Part shown: positions 47,660 through 60,286 of the stretch, in pieces
Layout of the letters: each line of letters starts with the position of its first letter
Numbering within the stretch: position 1 is the stretch's first letter
DNA from: Myrica gale
Taxonomy: Eukaryota; Streptophyta; Magnoliopsida; Fagales; Myricaceae
Direction: 5' to 3'
Length of the DNA stretch: 64,000 nucleotides
NCBI GenBank assembly: GCA_963930655.1
Contig: OZ005613.1
Location: forward strand, 12,966,501 to 13,030,500
Translations under genes and position numbers: made by a program
The notes under the pieces: generated by a model
The model's database searches: none
Told to the model about the DNA's origin: nothing
What the model saw: only the letters and a program-made list of their open reading frames with translations

Positions 47660-47773
47660 ATGAAGGAGAAAGGAGGCTCTCTTGGAGGAGAGAGCCTGCC
47701 CCAGAACACCACTACCACCAACAACAATAACATAGAAGCTAAAGAAGCAGAACCAAAGCTACCATCTTTCTAG
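47660..47773 (+). CDS. Upstream ORF, 37 codons, in the HD-ZIP III leader
   Basis: ATG AAG GAG AAA GGA opens a frame of 37 codons that ends TAG at 47771, 136 nt before the main start codon. The peptide begins MKEKGGSLGGESLPQ, has an Asn/Thr run in the middle and ends EPKLPSF. If it lies in the mature mRNA it could reduce main-ORF translation. Conservation cannot be judged here. Confidence 0.45.
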   Translation: MKEKGGSLGGESLPQNTTTTNNNNIEAKEAEPKLPSF

Positions 47774-47909
47774 CGTCCCATTTTCACAGTGTGCTCAAAG
47801 AGGCCTTAGGAACCAAAACAACTTCTTGGTCTGTGCTGGTTTTGGTTTTCTTCTTTTGGCTGCTTTTCTTTTTTTAAGGTCTGGTGTTTCGTACTGTATT
47901 GTTATATGT

Positions 47910-50900
47910 ATGGCGCTTTCTATGCACAAAGATTCAGCAAATAAGCATATGGATACAAGCAAGTACGTGAGGTATACGCCAGAGCAGGTGGAGACGTTGG
48001 AGAGGGTGTACTCCGAATGCCCAAAGCCTAGTTCTTTGAGAAGGCAGCAGCTCATTAGGGAGTGTCCTATTCTTTCCAACATTGAGCCCAAACAGATAAA
48101 AGTCTGGTTTCAGAACCGCAGGTAGATGTATAGGACATGTACAAGATTAAAAACCTTGCACTTTGTGATCATTTCTTCATGTTCTATTTTTTTCATCTTT
48201 TGGAAACGAGTCTTTTCGTTTCTTTGCTTGCTTTTTATTTAAAATTTTTATGTGCAATTTTTTGTTAGTCTGGACCTTGGGTTTGGGTAAATGAGGAATG
48301 TGGAATGGGACGTTCCTTAAAAATCTCCCTTCTTTGATCTGTGTATCTGAATTAGAAGTGGTAGACTTTGCACTTATCCAGAAAGGGATAGGCTTTGTAA
48401 ATATGGTTGTTTTTCTAAATATTATTTTGTTTTTTGAAGTCACAATCAGTTCCTTACAGTGGAAAAATGAATGCCTTTATCTATAGGATCTTCTTTAGCT
48501 CTCTTTCAATTTTCTGTTTTGGTTGAGAGCTATGTCGTGGACATCCATTGTCCGTCTATTTTGTCAATTATGCTTAGAGGTTTCGTGAACTGGAGATGTG
48601 GGTTTCCGCCGTTTTCTCTTTGCTCTCATTTACAGCTTTTAATCATCTCAGAACCTCACTTATTGTTGGTTGTTTTTTTCCCTTTTTTGCTTGAAGAATC
48701 TCAATAATCTGATCCCACTTCGGGAAAGGCTCCAATTGCTTTTGACTTGTCTCTTAGTAGTCCAGAACCAGGGCTCTTGCGTGCCTAGTGGAGGCTTGGT
48801 TTGCTCTACTGCCCCTCTTTCTTGATTGCATTAAATGCTGTTTTGTGGTTCTGTTTGCTCCTCTCATTTTTGTCTTTGGTGAAGTTAAGGAAAACTACTG
48901 CTAAGAATACGCAATCTTCTCAGAACAAAATAATGACACCTAATTTATTTGCTTTTTGATGACAACATAAATAAATCGATTTTGTTGGAAAATGCCTTCC
49001 TTGATTCTTCTCGTATTCTCTTTGTTTATCGTTAGGATTGCTTTTTGGAAAATTTAGGAGTAGATTGTAATGTCAATGTTTCTAATTTCTAAAATGGGGT
49101 TTTGTGTTTGCTTTGCTCTACTCCTTGTCAAAATAGAAAGAATGATAATTAAAACTAGATTTCCTTGTGTTGAACATTCTTCTATTTATTTTCTCGTTCT
49201 TTCTCTCTGTGTTCCATCATTTTTGTGGTCTATGCTATTCCTTTTCCTCCTGAAGTGATAGAGAAATTAAACTTGGTGGATAAGCTCAGTTTCTTATACT
49301 TATTCCCGTCGTGAAGTCTTTTACTGCAAAAGCCTATTTTCCCACCTAAGTATGGAATTTTTTTTCGGGAAAAATGTATGTAACATGGAATTTACCGTTA
49401 CTTTTGCATAATGGGTACATCGGCTGTGTAGCTTCAGGTTTGCACTTCTGGTTGTTGAGGGTCGTCGATTAGCTGATCATATAAATTGAGGCATAATGTT
49501 TAGCTTTAGAGTGGAGGATCGTAGGGTGTTCCTTGGACTGAAGTAGTTGTATTTCTCACATTGAATTTGAAATTCACTCGGAAATGAATTGGAACTAGAC
49601 AATTCATTGAACTGTTGATCAGTTATGATCTTGAAAGCCGTAGTTTTATATCTCTCGTCACTGTCAATGCTTCATCTTTTCCTGTTATTTTGACTTCACG
49701 CCAGTGGCAGATGGGTGAAAAGCAATATAGTAGAGTAGGTTGCTTTACCTCCCTTATGCTTCCATTTAGCAACGTCCTTATCTTCATATTTGTTTTACCG
49801 ATGTTAAGATCTCCATTTTGTAGTGTCCTTATTAAAACATCTAAGTTGATGCCCTATTCTCCAAGTTCATATATTATCCATTTGTTCTTCATAGGTGCCG
49901 TGAAAAGCAGAGGAAGGAAGCCTCTCGTCTCCAGACGGTGAATAGAAAGCTGACTGCCATGAACAAGCTGTTGATGGAAGAGAATGACCGCTTACAAAAG
50001 CAGGTGTCACATCTAGTTTATGAGAATGGTTACATGCGAACCCAACTGCATAGTGTAAGCTTCTCTACTTTGACCCACCTGTTCAACTGTGATAGATTCC
50101 CTGGTCAAGTATTTTGACTTGCTGGATGAATGCTCTGCCAATGGTTCCTGAGTCCATCTGTTAGTTTGTATGGCATAACTTATGCAATGTTCAACTGATT
50201 CTGTGTTTCTGTTTCAATTACCAGTACAATATTTGCTGAACAAAAGTTCACCTTTTTTCGGATTATCTGTGGTTGATTTGCGCTGATGCATTTTCTCCTC
50301 TAGATTTTATGTCCTTGATAGAACTCGCTTGTGTATGACTTCATATTTTGGGGGACTTAACCAGGCATCTGGAACGACCACAGACAACAGCTGTGAGTCT
50401 GTGGTCATGAGTGGTCAGCACCAACAACATCAAAACCCAACACCTCAGCATCCGCACAGAGATGCTAACAACCCAGCTGGGTGAGTAATGTCTCTTTGAA
50501 CCGCTTTATTTGAGTACTGTCTCCTCGTCTTGCTTGACCTTTATATTCATGACTTAGTCTTCTCGCAATTGCTGAGGAGGCCCTCGCAGAGTTCCTTTCC
50601 AAGGCTACTGGAACTGCTGTCAACTGGGTCCAGATGATTGGGATGAAGGTATGATAGGTCATATTTTTCTGTTATTCATGTTTATGTATGTGTGCATATT
50701 TGCCCTCACACATTACTCTGCCTGACTGTCATCTCTGTTCCAAACTGTAACCTTTCTATCGAACATGTAGCCTGGTCCGGATTCTATTGGAATAGTTGCT
50801 ATTTCCCGCAACTGTATTGGGGTAGCAGCACGAGCCTGCGGTCTTGTGAGTCTAGAGCCCACAAAGGTAGGTTTTTCTTCCTATTTCCATTCCATAGTAC

Positions 50901-51775
50901 CCCTTTCCTCAACAAGCATTTCTGCTTTTCCCTGGTGTAATGTGTACAAGTTCATTAAAGGTCGCTGAAATCCTTAAAGATCGTCCATCGTGGTTTCGTG
51001 ATTGTCGTTGCCTTGATGTACTGAGTGTAGTACCTACAGGAAATGGAGGGACAATAGAGCTTATATACATGCAGGTATGTTGTCTATTTAAACTTGGAGT
51101 TCGTCATCGCTTGGACTACATCCAGTCTGACATTTGCTTTTATTTTTGAAAATTTTCTTGTTCTCAGACTTATGCACCAACAACATTGGCTGCGGCACGC
51201 GAATTTTGGACGCTGAGATATACAACAAGTTTGGAAGATGGTAGTCTTGTGGTAATTCAGATTCCCATAAAAAATGAATGTTACTTTGGTTCCTTGGCTT
51301 GAAGAAAGAGTTTTTTGAAATTTATTGATCCTGCTGTCTGACAAGATCTTGGCTGGAAGCCCTCCAGTTCTCACCTGCTTAATTAATGCATTGGATTACT
51401 TTCTCCCTTTTATGAGTTCCAATTTTTAATAGATTCTGGAGATTTGATTATGTTGCTCTTATTAAATGTGGTTTCTGAAACTACTCAATTTTTGTAGGAT
51501 AAAGAACTGACCTAATTTGACAAAATTCACTTCAGTTCCTTGGAAGTCTTCATTTGATAGTAACGATTTATTGTGTGAACCTAATCTTTGCAGATATGTG
51601 AGAGATCATTGACTTCTTCTACTGGCGGTCCAGCAGGGCCTCCCACTACTAGTTTTGTAAGAGCTGAAATGCTTCCCAGTGGCTATCTAATTCGACCTTG
51701 TGAGGGTGGTGGCTCCATTATCCACATTGTTGATCATGTTGACTTAGATGTGAGGAGTTGATTGAATTCAGTGTC

Positions 51776-51818
<43 letters not shown>

Positions 51819-54800
51819 CTTTTATTCATTTGTTTGTTTTAACTTCTTGGTTGTGCTAGGCTTGGAGTGTTCCTGAAGTTCTGAGGCCACTTTATGAATC
51901 ATCGAAAATTCTTGCCCAGAAAATTACTATTGCTGTAAGAAACTGACATCAGATATCGTTATTTCTTTCATTTGGAGAGTTTGTAGTTCCCATTACTAGT
52001 GTTAATCTTAATACGCAGGCCTTGCGACACATACGACAAATTGCACAAGAGACTAGTGGGGAAATTCAGTATGGTGGGGGCCGCCAGCCTGCTGTTTTAA
52101 GAACATTTAGTCTGAGACTCTGCAGGTAAGGTGTCCAAGCTTCATATCTGTAAACCTAGGCTACTGGTTCATTGAATCATCGAGTCAAAAGGTCTTACCC
52201 AGTTGGAACTTTTTAATTTAACGTGCTCCTCTTGCCGGGTCTGTATGTACTCCAAATCATATCATCCTGTAAAATTATTTTCTTCATATTCTTGGGCCAT
52301 TGTGGATTCTCTATTGACCGTCTGCCAATGTATTGTAGGGGGTTCAATGATGCTGTCAATGGGCTTGCAGATGATGGGTGGTCGCTTCTGGGTAGCGATG
52401 GTGTGGAAGATGTGACCATCATGATAAATTCATCTCCAAACAAATTTCTTGGTTCCCAATATAGCGCGGCAATGTTCTCAACTTTCGGAGGAGGGGTGCT
52501 GTGTGCCAAGGCATCAATGTTGCTGCAGGTGATTTCATAAACTACTCTGAAAAAATAAATGGCTTGCTTAACTTGGCTGTTTCACTGCTACATTTTAGCA
52601 TCAGTGTATTATATCTCCTTACCTCGCTTCTTTGTTTGTATCCCTAAGGATTAGCTAATCGTTATTCATCGAATCACTGTTTATTCAATTTTGCTCTTGG
52701 GGGATTATGCAGGATGTTCCCCCTGCATTGCTTGTACATTTTCTGAGGGAGCACCGTTCAGAGTGGGCTGACTATGGGGTTGATGCATACTCCGCAGCAT
52801 GTCTTAAAGCTAGCCCTTATGCAGTACCTTGTACAAGACCTGGTGGCTTTCCTGGTAGCCAGGTCATCTTGCCTCTAGCCCATACTGTGGAACATGAGGA
52901 GGTGACGAATTTTGTGTCCACTCTGAAAGTCAATTTCTTGTCAGCTCTTCGTTTTGGTTCTTTTCGTTTATTATTCCATCAGGTTCAAGAACAAATTTGT
53001 TAACCTGACCTTTTCCATTCATTATTGAAGTTCTTGGAGGTGGTTCGGCTAGAAGGTCATGCATTCTCTCCTGAGGATATGGCGTTGGCACGGGATATGT
53101 ACCTATTGCAGGTTGGCTTTTAATTAGTCCACTCGATGCAGAATGATGATAGTCTACATATGCATGCGTTAAAATGATGCAATCTAAAATGTAGAAATTA
53201 GGAGAAAAAAAAGGTGGGTTTAAATTTAGGGATAATATGGGAAGTTAACATTTATTTTTGGGTTTTGAGGGCATTCATTTACATTGAGACAGCCCCAAAG
53301 GAAAGCGCGCCAACTACTGTTGGATTGGGGGGGTGTAGTATTGTATATGATATGGGGTTTTTTTCTCAAAGGACATGCTTTATCATTAATCTTGTTCTTT
53401 AGTGCTGATTGTAATTGTTTCTTTGTCTTAAACTCTATGTTGACAGCTTTGCAGCGGGCTCGACGAAAATGCAGTTGGTTCCTGTGCTCAGCTTGTATTT
53501 GCACCTATTGATGAATCCTTTGCTGATGATGCTCCTTTGTTGCCATCTGGTTTTCGTGTGATACCACTGGATCCTAAAACAGTACGGTGACATCAGATTA
53601 TTGTTGTAATTTTAATTGCTCAAATAGGATAAGCACAGGAAATGTGTTTGTGGATTATGTTGTGCTACAGAGCTAACCAAGCAGTCCATAAAAAGGAATC
53701 AATCAAGTACTGTGGCCTTTGGCAGTTCATATCTTCAATGGGGTTCATTTTTCTTTTCAAGAAGTGTGGAATGAAGTCACTCAATTGATATGCATAGTTC
53801 ATTGATGTAAATTGTTTTGCATGCCTCCCTGCTGACTTTTCTGTGATATCTGTATGGCAGGATGGGCCAGCTGCAACTCGGACATTGGACTTGGCCTCTA
53901 CACTTGAAGTAGGAGCCAGTGGTGCCCGTCCAGCTGGTGAAGCTGATCTGAACAGTTGCAACCTTAGATCAGTCTTGACTATTGCTTTCCAATTTAGCTT
54001 TGAAAGCCAGTTGCGGGACAATGTGGCAGCCATGGCTCGCCAGTATGTTCGTAGTGTTGTAGCGTCTGTTCAGAGGGTTGCCATGGCTATTTCGCCTTCC
54101 CGCATTAGCTCCCAGATGGAGCCCAAACCCCTACCTGGTTCACCGGAGGCTCTTACTTTGGCACGATGGATCTGTCGGGGCTACAGGTTGACATCCATTT
54201 ATCTTTTAAATTCTGCATCTTTTATTTCTTACCAGTTTCTCTTTTCATTGCAATTTTCATTTAAGGGTTGTTAGAATAACCATTGGTCATGCGAGATTTG
54301 GTAATGAAGTCTCTTGAGGGCTCGGTTGCAATGCAACGTAGGACAATGACATCTTGAGAACATTTATTCTGAATTCGGTTTCAGAGTGGAACAGTTATAA
54401 GCCATGGTTATCATGTAGCCCCCGAGTCATGGAATCCTTAAAAGAACCTCTATACTCATGTTACTGTTTAGATGGTCAGTGCATATTGGAAGCTGTTCTT
54501 GGGGAGTATGTGTAAAGGTTTTTTGGGGTTGCAGTGGAGGGAGGTGTGGAGGGGGAGGGTGGGGGCGGTTGCAGCGGAGAATCCTGTGGTCTGATATCTG
54601 TCTGTTTGCTCTTCTGGGTCTACTTTTTCATTGCCGGCTGCTCGCTCCTTTACGTATGATATATTTCAGGATCCACACTGGAGGAGAGCTCTTTCGTATT
54701 GACTCACAAACTGGTGATGCTATCTTGAAGCAACTTTGGCACCATTCAGACGCCCTACTCTGCTGTTCAGTGAAAACTAATGTACAAATTTTCCTTCTGT

Positions 54801-55587
54801 CTGATTTGTATTTCAAAAATTCCTTTATCCAACCAACTCAGTAAAACTTTTCAGATAATGTCATGTTGAGCTGGTTATCGTTTTTATTAAGTCTGTTTGG
54901 TTAATGTATTGAGCAGAGGTTTTTTTTTTCTCCCTGAAGTTATTGTCGTGTTTGTGCCTGGAAGACTAATTATCCGACACGCTAAATGTTACTACAGGCA
55001 TCTCCTGTTTTCACCTTTGCAAATCAGGCTGGACTAGACATGCTAGAAACAACTCTTGTGGCCCTTCAAGACATAATGCTGGACAAGATTCTTGATGAAA
55101 CTGGCCGGAAGATTCTGTTTTCTGAATTCTCCAAGATAATGCAGCAGGTAATTACACCCCAAGTGTTAATTCTAGTTCCTACTGCTTTTTCACTTGCAAG
55201 ATACTTAAAACAGTCAGTCAAAATGATTAATTGAATTGAACTCATAAACGACCGCATAAGATATACTTTTTCAGGATCTAACCCTAATGCTGTGCAATTG
55301 TTTATACCTTGTTGACTAAACTCTTACTGCAAACTAGCTTGTTTTGTTCTGTTATTGGTCATATAGTGCAACAAAGTAATGGTCGTCGGCGATCATTTAG
55401 AAACAAGTAACAGTGTCTCATATGGTTCTCAAAATTGCAGGGCTTTGCGCATCTGCCAGCAGGGATATGTGTTTCCAGCATGGGTAGACCAGTATCTTAT
55501 GAGCAGGCCATAGCGTGGAAAGTTCTCAATGATGATGATTCAAATCACTGCTTGGCCTTCATGTTTGTAAACTGGTCTTTTGTGTGA
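47910..55587 (+). CDS. PHB-like (HD-ZIP III): Class III HD-ZIP transcription factor, PHABULOSA/PHAVOLUTA type
   Basis: Eighteen coding exons: 47910-48121, 49895-50054, 50365-50480, 50558-50648, 50771-50866, 50961-51074, 51168-51251, 51594-51749, 51860-51934, 52019-52125, 52339-52528, 52713-52901, 53031-53111, 53447-53581, 53861-54186, 54670-54781, 54998-55147 and 55441-55587. They total 2541 nt, 846 aa, all GT-AG and phase-consistent. Eighteen exons and ~850 aa are normal for the class. Domains: homeodomain ~18-80 (QIKVWFQNRRCREKQRKEAS), leucine zipper ~85-115, START lipid-binding-like domain ~160-380, MEKHLA ~700-846 ending HCLAFMFVNWSFV. The linker ASGTTTDNSCESVV and HQNPTPQHPHRDANNPAG point to PHB/PHV rather than REV or CORONA. 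These nuclear factors set adaxial leaf fate, meristem and vascular pattern, and are cleaved under miR165/166 control. The gene looks intact. Confidence 0.96.
50638..50780 (+). promoter_or_regulatory. miR165/166 target site split across an exon junction
   Basis: Exon 4 ends 'ttgggatgaag' (50638-50648) and exon 5 begins 'cctggtccgg' (50771-50780). Spliced, they give the 21-nt miR165/166 complement of PHB-type genes, encoding IGMKPGP at residues ~190-196 in the START domain. The site exists only in spliced RNA, as known for the family. Confidence 0.93.
51779..51816. repeat. (CT)n microsatellite in an HD-ZIP III intron
   Basis: About 19 CT units lie 30 nt after the exon 8 donor. It is the longest dinucleotide run in the gene and probably polymorphic. 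Confidence 0.9.
54539..54565 (+). other. G-quadruplex-like motif in an HD-ZIP III intron
   Basis: G runs GGG, GGGGG, GGG and GGGGG with loops of 9, 1 and 1 nt on the sense strand of intron 15, about 105 nt before the next exon. The first loop is longer than the usual limit of 7. Confidence 0.45.
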
Positions 55588-58140
55588 TGGGGAAAGCAGA
55601 TACCACAAATACTTTAGCTATTTATTAAGTAATATGTATTTTGCTAGTAGAACTTAGACCTTATGACATGAAATATAAGTCAGCAGATCTCAGGGAAACC
55701 CTATTTATCTGTACCCGTCACATGTTTGCTTAATGGGTTTGGTTCACCTGTCTACCTCATTCTGCGTCAGGTCTTATGAATTTGGCTTGAGATTTGACAC
55801 CAAAATAGATAATCATGGAAGCGTTGGTGGCAGGACTGGGAGCCACTTCGGCCAAGTTTGGTTAACTGGCACTTCCAATTTCAATTCACAACTGGTGCTG
55901 ATCTGGTTGGCATTGGTCAATTATGTAGGGGACAGAAATATTGGGTAGGTTGTCTTGCTGTTTCTGTTTCTCTTGTACGCTGTAGTCAAACTTATGTGCA
56001 GGATCCTTGTGCAATGTTCGCTTGCATAGGACTAACCCAAAAGGGAACAAGACATCCTGCAATTCTGGCCAAGTATTTTACCAGGCTGACTAGCTTGTTG
56101 CCCTGAATATAATCTGCAAATTTTAGTCTACGGATTTTATTAAATTTTAGTACTTTTGTTTTTGCAGTTTTCACTCCATTATTCATAGGGCTTATAGCTT
56201 CTACAAATTGTTCCTTTTGGTATAGATGAGGCTAATTTTTAACGTGCATTTTGTAGCACCCAATCTGTGAAACCAAAATTTAACAAAAAGACGTGTTGCT
56301 TGTTTCCACTATTCAGCAATTTCGAAGTACAAATTAAGCCTTCTTGCATGGTTTTACCTCATATTTACCTGTCTGGGATCATTATATAGATCAGCTGACT
56401 GCTGATGATTGACTCGAATTACGAAGCAAATGCCCTTTAAATTATACCAAGGTTCAGGAGTTGCATGAGCATAATGTTCAGTTGAGTCGTATGCCTTCAT
56501 GCCTGCCTCCCGATGCACCACTCCGGCCATGTGCTTTACACACCACCACGGCCATCATCCTTAGTAAATCGATTCATCCACATCAAAATGGTTTCATTTG
56601 TGGGGTTTTTATTTCTTTGGGGGTGGGGACATTATTTTTTTTCCCAGACTATGGGACCAATGTCATAAAAATTTATCAATACGCGTCTTTTTATTCTGAA
56701 CTACGTGGCTAATTGTTCGTAGAGCTTAACCATTATTGCGAGTAAAATTTTAAGTATCGGGGTTGATGAAAAGCGAGGAGAGAGTGAAAAATTTGATGAA
56801 AAAGTGAAAACCTTGGTGAAAAAGTGATATATGAAAATTGATGAAAAAATGAGGAGAAAATGTTTTGTAACGATGATAAAATTTTAGGTGAGTAAAATTT
56901 TATTACGCAAACAGAGCCTGCGAGTTTGTAGTTTAAAAATTTAATGTGATGAATTTAGTAGTTTGGACTTCAAAAATAGAACATGGACAGACAATACTGT
57001 CCCATTCATTTTTCATTTTTAAGTACATCTTAATAGTTTAAAGTGCAATTACTTGTACTTCAGTTCACTTGGAAGTTGAAGTATAAACACAAATATATCA
57101 TTTTGTTCGATTGTATAACCCCTACTCCTCGATCAACTCGAAAGCGAACTAGAAAGTGGTTATCCCTGGCCGCAACCCACCGATACTGATCCTTAAAAGT
57201 CACGAGACCTGGCTGATGGTAACTACGTTGTGCGCGACACAACTTTCTTGTCCTCTCTTTAAAATCATCTGCTGAGCTTAAATTTCTGTCTTCTATTAAT
57301 AAATGGGACTTCAAATCCAAGATTGCTTTGTGGTGAGCTAGAGAGAGAGAGAGAAAATCTTATGAGCAGCAGCAGGAGGAGGCAGCAGCTTTGTACAGGA
57401 GGGCACTAATGGGGGAGAGTACTCTGGGAAGAGAGTTCATTTAAGCACTGTACAGTTCCCTATCTGTGCAAACAGCAGACCTAAACCAGCTTAACTTACC
57501 CTGCAGACTGCAGTTTTTACTTTTCCAGGGAGTATCTTTCTTAATTAATGGTCTTTAGGTATCTCTGTTACTCTTCACACCGTCATTATTATGATACTCA
57601 TCAAGCAAATGCTTGTTCCCCCCCCCCTCCCCCACCTTTTTCTCCTCTGCTACGTACCAACCGGAAATATTGAAGACTCCCATCAAACTAAGTCCATATA
57701 TTTAGTTAAGATCTGATGCCAATTAATGTCGTATTCCCAGCCCTGTATTTCCTGCCAAATCCACGTGGTACTGATTGACTGATCATATATTCTTAGAGCC
57801 CCACGACAAGTATACAAAGAGTGATCAACAAGTTCTAAACTTCTAATATAAGATATTAAAATGTTATGATTTGGTAATTGTTTTCGGGTATTTTCCTGAT
57901 ATACAAAAATTTCTCATGCTGGTTTTATGTAATCCGCAAATATCTATAAGACTACCGGTAGATTTTGTTAAGAAATGAGTATTGAAGGATCGCATGGACT
58001 AGCAAATGAGTATACTCTCAATTTACGATTAATTTTTTTTAGTCTCGAATTTGGATGTAGGACTATAGCCAAGTGCTTAGGTTTTACCTTTTGTTCTATG
58101 TCAATGCAAAATATTGTTGGCTAATCATGCATACAATATT
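55588..58140. other. HD-ZIP III 3' flank and gene-free stretch
   Basis: The first several hundred bases should include the HD-ZIP III 3' UTR. At ~56732-56930 lies an AT-rich repeat ('gatgaaaaagtgaaaacc', 'aaaattttaggtgagtaaaa') related to the MITE at 61293-61741. A GA run is at 57341-57354 and a C-rich run at ~57610. No further gene is supported. Confidence 0.45.
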
Positions 58141-59692
58141 CTTTTTCTTAATAAATAGAAAATTTGACAATTTATTTCTTAAATTTATACTCCTTTTACA
58201 AATGACATTAACATTCAAATTTCAAAATAGATGCCCTTAAACTTTCTATTTTTAGCACAGAGGCCCTTCCGTCAGCCTCCGGTCACTCAACTTAACGGAA
58301 TCATCATATCATCATCCAACTCGAGCAGGGGCTTAAGCACACCATTTTTGTGTAAGAAATGAAACACACTGTTTTGGTTCATATTTTAAACAGACCATTT
58401 AGGCAATGAGTTTGAAACACACGGTCTAAACAAACCTATGAAACTCATCGTTTTAGCTCTCTAAATTAAGCACTTGCGTACTGCAGAAGACAAATAGAGA
58501 TCCCCATTGGTCATTTCCATTTCGTATGAACCCTAGAGCGAGCAAGAAAGGTCATGATTTTCAAACTGTTCGTTGCGATCTCCGACGAGTTTCGTTGCAG
58601 ATTTGGAGCTTTCTCATCGCCTGAGAGATGTCTGAGAATGCATCAGTTGAAGGATTTCATACGAAAGGACGAGCTCATGTCAAGGCAGGGTATGGCATAT
58701 GAATCAGACAATATTGAGGAAGTGACAAGGACATGCGAAGCAACAGTACAAAGAGAGGTGCAAAAAGTGGAGGATGCCGTGAGAGTTGGGGACGTTGTTT
58801 ATCTTCTCGGCGAAGACGAGGTGATAGCCTCAAAGGGGTCTAGCTTGTGTAAGAAAGTAGATATAAACTATGGATATAATTTGTTGAGAAGATGTGTGAA
58901 GATGAAGTTTTCATGTTTCCTCGCAAGCGACTTCTCAAGGTGGGGATGACTTAAGAGGTCTAGAAAGTGGAAATTTCTGTGATTTCCTTCAATGTGGTCT
59001 GTTCACTGGCTAGCTGGGATGCACGAGGACTATTGCAATTTTGGTCGATCTTAGATGTTGATTCGTGGTTTCTGTATTTTTCTCCCACATTTCAAGGCAT
59101 ATATCTGAAACTAGATTAGATTGTTGATTTCAATTCATTTTCTCACATTAAGAAATTCTAAATCACTATATCCTACACAAATCAGTCCCCCCCCCCCCCC
59201 CCTTTTCTGCTCATTCGCATTTATGGAGCAGCTTCAGTTTCAACGACAGGGTGCCCAATAACAAAAAGAAACAATTTATAGATATGTAAATGCAGTGAAC
59301 TTTCCCGTCTCTGTGTACTTTAAAATATGCTATCACAAGTAAGGAGAAAGACTGAAAATGAAGCTAATTTTGAATCTTTCGATGAAATTTCATGTTCTAT
59401 AGAAAAGGGATGGAGGGTCTGCAGTTGTTTCTGGCTACTCTGCTACCGCCCATAGACTCATATGCCTTCTCTTTAATGGCGTCGTTTGCAAACTGACGCA
59501 TGTGCTTACTGACTTGGACGCTAACCTGGTTTATTTTTTAACTACATGGACTAAATTTGATGTGGCTGGTGATTCCGTTTAGTTGAGTGATGAGAGGCTG
59601 ACTAAAGGTTCTTTGTGTAAGAGGTGGAAAGTTTAAGGGCTTCGAATATAAATTCAAGGATTAAATTGCTAAATTTTTTAATAAATAAAAAG
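58141..59692. mobile_element. Non-autonomous DNA transposon with long TIRs and a captured-gene-like interior
   Basis: The left arm (58141 to ~58303) and the inverted right arm (~59567-59692) share 'cccttaaactttc', 'cagcctc' then 'tcactcaact', and 'aacggaatca', and both termini begin CTTTTT. The right arm lacks ~32 nt near its outer end. Long TIRs around gene-like DNA suggest a Mutator-like (Pack-MULE) element, but no 9-bp target duplication was found. The interior contains a leader-like 'gaaccctagagcgagcaag' and a 131-codon ORF, then a 16-nt C run. Confidence 0.65.
58554..58949 (+). CDS. Unrecognised 131-aa ORF inside the long-TIR element
   Basis: The frame starts ATG ATT TTC AAA CTG and ends TGA after 131 codons. 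The middle is protein-like and charged: NIEEVTRTCEATVQREVQKV then EDAVRVGDVVYLLGEDE, with balanced Glu, Lys and Val. No domain is recognised and no signal peptide or membrane span is seen. It sits between inverted repeats with plant-leader-like DNA before it, so it is most likely a captured gene fragment. It may or may not be expressed. Confidence 0.3.
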   Translation: MIFKLFVAISDEFRCRFGAFSSPERCLRMHQLKDFIRKDELMSRQGMAYESDNIEEVTRTCEATVQREVQKVEDAVRVGDVVYLLGEDEVIASKGSSLCKKVDINYGYNLLRRCVKMKFSCFLASDFSRWG

Positions 59693-59830
59693 TTCATACG
59701 CATAGTTAATTTTGTAGCTCATAATATTGTTGAATAAATTATTTTGGAGTAATGTCATACTTCTTCCAAAAATATTTTATGTGCAAAGTCTTATAAAATG
59801 GAATCGAGAACACTTAAAAATTATTTTGGG

Positions 59831-60286
59831 GGTAATGTCATAGTTCACCTCACAATTACATGACAAAATGATGATTTACGTCATCTAACTTCCTACAATC
59901 ATCAATATATGTCCCTGTCTAAATTAACTATTAAGTTAGACAGAAAAAATATAAAATGACAAAAATGCCTCTCCAAGACAAATTTTAAAAAATAAATAAA
60001 AATTCAAGAAATAAATAGATTACTGAAATAGAGTTTCAATAGTTTTATTTTAAAAATATTACCTTTTTAAAAAATATATTTTTTATTATTTTAATAAATT
60101 TTTTAGCAATTTTGAATTGGAGGATCATTTTGGTTATTTTGCATATTATCCGTTTGACTTAACGACTAATTTGGATATGACTTACATTGATAATTTTTGA
60201 AAATTAGAAGTATAAATCGTTGTTTTCATAGTTTAAAAGGACAAGTTTGATTTTACCACATATTTAAAGGGCGAATTATGACATTA
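59831..60286. mobile_element. Inverted-repeat DNA element (MITE-like)
   Basis: The left end 'ggtaatgtcatagttcacc' is mirrored by 'gggcgaattatgacatta'. Further in, 'gatgatttacgtc' pairs loosely with 'aagtataaatcgttgtt'. Non-coding, ~455 bp. A truncated second copy of the left end ('gagtaatgtcatacttc') lies at 59746. Confidence 0.65.

Noticed and set aside
47826-47909. Upstream extension of the HD-ZIP III first exon frame
   Set aside because: The frame is open, but it has no ATG before 47910, and the family's N-terminus begins a few residues before the homeodomain, as seen with the 47910 start.
54458-54844. Long frame over HD-ZIP III intron 15 and exon 16
   Set aside because: It reads through the intron in a different frame from the conserved exon; splice sites at 54186 and 54670 are consistent with the family.
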